DNA of 64,000 nucleotides, from positions 1 to 64,000 of IMG/VR virus record IMGVR_UViG_3300044716_000732. The stretch is one strand, 5' to 3'. Positions 61,928 through 64,000 of this stretch are shown piece after piece; the stretch's first letter is position 1; each line of letters begins with the position of its first letter. This DNA comes from a virus. The notes beneath the pieces were generated by a model. The model was not told where the DNA came from, made no database searches, and worked only from the letters and a program-made list of their open reading frames with translations. The translations under genes were made by a program, and so were the position numbers.

Positions 61928-64000
61928 TAACTGTCCACCCCAATCCGCCAAGAGTTGTTGGCAACGCTAAACGTTGATAGCTAGATAATGGAGTAGTGCT
62001 AGTTAATGTTTTGTAAATTCTTCCTGTAGTGCTTGCTGTGTTATTCAAAACAGTTGCAGCAGAAGTTGGAGATGTATAAGTGAATGTGTTTATATCTGGT
62101 ACACTTAGTACTATAGAAGTCGCATTAAATCCAGTACCGATATTATTAACGGTAATAACATCATTTTGAAAGAGTCCATGACCCGATACCCTTGCAGTAA
62201 CAGTATAAGAATTTGCAGGACGAGTAAAAGTAGCGGCTGGCCAATTTGTTATACCTACTCTTGCTGATGTTAATTTTACGCAATTTGTTGTAAAATCAGG
62301 AGCAGAATTACCAGTTCCAATGTTTAATACTCTTGTTCCAGAATTTCTTCCAGCAGCTGCAAAGGAAGATAGAATTCCATTCACGGTTGATTGAGATAAA
62401 ATATTCGAACTAGCATTAAAAGTTGCAAAAGAACTTAATACAGGACCAATTGTTCCACCAGATAAACTATTTGTTTGAACTTGAAAGGTTACAAGTGCTG
62501 TGTTATTTCCAAGATACGGTAAGTCTCCTGATAATGCATTTATATGAGCATAAAAAGTTTGAAGATTTGTAGCACCACTTAATGAATTAATTTTGGTTAA
62601 TCTATTTGAGTGAACCTGAAAATTAGTTAAAGATTTGCAATCATCTAATGAAGGAATTTCGCCTGATAGGCTGTTTGAATAAACCTGAAAATCTTTCAAG
62701 GCACTTAATCCATTTAAAGAAGGAATTGTTCCTGATAATGCATTTATAAGAGCATAAAAAGTTTGAAGATTTGTAGCACCACTTAATGAATTAATTTTGG
62801 TTAATCTATTTGAGTGAACCTGAAAATTAGTTAAAGATTTGCAATCATCTAATGAAGGAATTTCACCCGATAAGCTGTTTGTATAAACCTGAAAATCTTT
62901 CAAGGCACTTAATCCATTTAAAGAAGGAATTGTTCCTGATAATGCATTTTTAAGAGCATAAAAAGTTTGAAGATTTGTAGCACCACTTAATGAATTAATT
63001 TTGGTTAATTTATTAGAATACGCCTGAAAAGTAACCAAAGATTTACAATCATCTAATGAAGGAATTTCACCCGATAAACTATTGTCATGTACTTGAAATA
63101 AAGATAATGCACTCAATCCATTTAAAGATGGAATTTCCCCAGATAAACTATTACTAAATGCAGTAAATCTTTGAAGACTTTTAGCTCCGCTTAAAGAATT
63201 AATTTTGGTTAAACCACCTTTATTGGCAGAGTTTAATCCCTCTACTGCAAACTCTCGTAAGTTTGGATTAAAATCCAATGTCGGAATTTCTCCTGTAAAT
63301 GCATTTTGTGAACCAACATATTGAATTAAATTTGGAAAAGCTGATAAACTAGGAATATTTCCAGTAAGTCTTTGTCTACTACCTCCTTGAATATTAATAT
63401 CGGTTAATGCAGTCGAATATGGTGGAAGAATTGGATGTGGACCAGTTAATGCGTTTTGTTGTATGAATAATAGTCTTAAATTAGAACATGCGCTTAGGTT
63501 TACTGCGTTTGTTCCACTAAGACTTGAATTGTTTAAATATAAAACTTCTAGGTTAGTTAAATTAGACAAATCAGGAAATTGTCCTGATAATGAAATGTAT
63601 TTATTATTTGTACTAGCAGCAAAGTTTATAACTCTTATATTTGGTTTATTGTTAAGTGTTTCTAAACCAGTTATAAGAGTATCTCTTGCATTAATAACTT
63701 CAAGACCTGTTAAAGAACCATAATTTGTTAGTCTTATATTGTAATCATATTGCACATCAATATTTTTAATATTGGGAATTAAACTCAAATCACAATCTCC
63801 AACAATTGGATTATAATACAAATTTAAAGTCTCTATTTTATTTCCTACAGAAAACGTTGGAACTGCTGTTAGCCCATTCCAATATAAATCCAAGCTTGTT
63901 AAATTAGGAAATCGTGTCGCATCGAAATTATTTTTATATAGAGAATATCTAGCTTTTAAATCAACCAAAGAATTTAGATTTGATGTCGAATCAATAGCCG
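61908..64000 (-). CDS. leucine-rich-repeat virion protein (5' end beyond window)
   Basis: At least 697 residues; the frame stays open through base 64000, so the start is outside. LRRs of the plant-like N-x-L-S-G-x-I-P-x-L type fill most of it. Residues encoded by ~62540-63110 form three near-identical 68-residue modules (L-T-K-I-N-S-L-S-G-A-T-N-L-Q-T-F...). The C-terminal ~150 residues form a different beta domain (TARVSGHGLFQNDVITVNNIG...), similar to phage tail-fibre modules. A surface-recognition fibre is the likely role. Confidence 0.85.
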   Translation of the reverse strand, partial: AIDSTSNLNSLVDLKARYSLYKNNFDATRFPNLTSLDLYWNGLTAVPTFSVGNKIETLNLYYNPIVGDCDLSLIPNIKNIDVQYDYNIRLTNYGSLTGLEVINARDTLITGLETLNNKPNIRVINFAASTNNKYISLSGQFPDLSNLTNLEVLYLNNSSLSGTNAVNLSACSNLRLLFIQQNALTGPHPILPPYSTALTDINIQGGSRQRLTGNIPSLSAFPNLIQYVGSQNAFTGEIPTLDFNPNLREFAVEGLNSANKGGLTKINSLSGAKSLQRFTAFSNSLSGEIPSLNGLSALSLFQVHDNSLSGEIPSLDDCKSLVTFQAYSNKLTKINSLSGATNLQTFYALKNALSGTIPSLNGLSALKDFQVYTNSLSGEIPSLDDCKSLTNFQVHSNRLTKINSLSGATNLQTFYALINALSGTIPSLNGLSALKDFQVYSNSLSGEIPSLDDCKSLTNFQVHSNRLTKINSLSGATNLQTFYAHINALSGDLPYLGNNTALVTFQVQTNSLSGGTIGPVLSSFATFNASSNILSQSTVNGILSSFAAAGRNSGTRVLNIGTGNSAPDFTTNCVKLTSARVGITNWPAATFTRPANSYTVTARVSGHGLFQNDVITVNNIGTGFNATSIVLSVPDINTFTYTSPTSAATVLNNTASTTGRIYKTLTSTTPLSSYQRLALPTTLGGLGWTVTIVFQQ
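62557..63168 (-). repeat. 204-bp tandem repeat in LRR gene
   Basis: The same stretch recurs at 62557, 62761 and 62965, exactly 204 bp (68 codons) apart, with few differences: recent duplications. Confidence 0.85.

Overview
The window looks like part of the genome of a large tailed phage that is virulent or virulent-like and has a distant T4-like flavour. The evidence is: rIIA and rIIB homologues side by side (22.6-25.7 kb); more than ten proteins whose N-termini look like T4 capsid-targeting sequences cut after (hydrophobic)-x-Glu; a capsid-targeted ADP-ribosyltransferase-like protein reminiscent of T4 Alt; a T4 Rnl1-like RNA ligase plus a second RNA ligase; TATAAATA-type late promoters; free-standing homing nucleases; eight tRNA genes and a tmRNA. 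DNA is AT-rich, all three stop codons end genes, and no recoding is evident. The host cannot be named. Almost no gene has a Shine-Dalgarno sequence.

Layout: 1-8.5 kb (minus strand) carries virion-type genes: a TPTS-repeat protein cut by the window edge, capsid-targeted proteins, and three tandem paralogous tail or virion proteins. 8.7-14.7 kb (plus) is one giant 1996-residue adhesin-like protein with a von Willebrand A domain, a TPTS linker and five Trp/Cys repeats. 14.7-16 kb holds an HNH nuclease and a small gene. 16.0-16.5 kb is a gene-free, TTTCGGAAA-rich regulatory or origin-like region. 16.5-20.9 kb is a run of about seventeen small, mostly acidic genes. 20.9-22.3 kb is a tRNA cluster invaded by a nuclease gene. 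22.6-28.8 kb has rIIA, rIIB, a LysM membrane protein, two small lipoproteins and small unknowns.

28.8-35.2 kb is an array of gene cassettes. Most units have a copy or a 55-bp-spaced pair of the motif GTTTTGTATGACA, then a sigma70-like promoter about 23 bp further on, one or two genes, a GAAA-loop terminator, and one or more copies of the same motif in the opposite orientation. About 35 copies of this motif are confined to 16.4-34.8 kb. A second repeat (AATAGAACATSGTGT..GCAATACCGC) occurs in the same zone.

35.4-53.5 kb returns to AT-rich late and structural genes: HNH and PD-(D/E)XK nucleases, a homing insertion that left a fragment of its target, an overlapping operon of capsid-targeted proteins (ADP-ribosyltransferase-like, kinase-like, GP88-like), a virion protein with beta repeats, a membrane/coiled-coil protein, a phosphoesterase, a deaminase-like protein and an RNA ligase. 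53.5-54.9 kb is an RNA block: about 700 nt of unexplained, hairpin-rich non-coding DNA, a tmRNA with a 33-codon tag, tRNA-Tyr and tRNA-Glu. 54.9-61.9 kb has a probable unimolecular spanin, small conserved phage proteins, HNH, phosphoesterase and Rnl1-like ligase genes. 61.9 kb to the end is a leucine-rich-repeat virion protein on the minus strand, truncated by the window.

The strongest overall signals are (i) a packaged-effector set sharing an N-terminal targeting tag, (ii) the cassette array with its repeat-plus-promoter architecture, and (iii) promoters placed so close to start codons that many transcripts should be leaderless. All function names come from reading motifs by eye; no database search was run.
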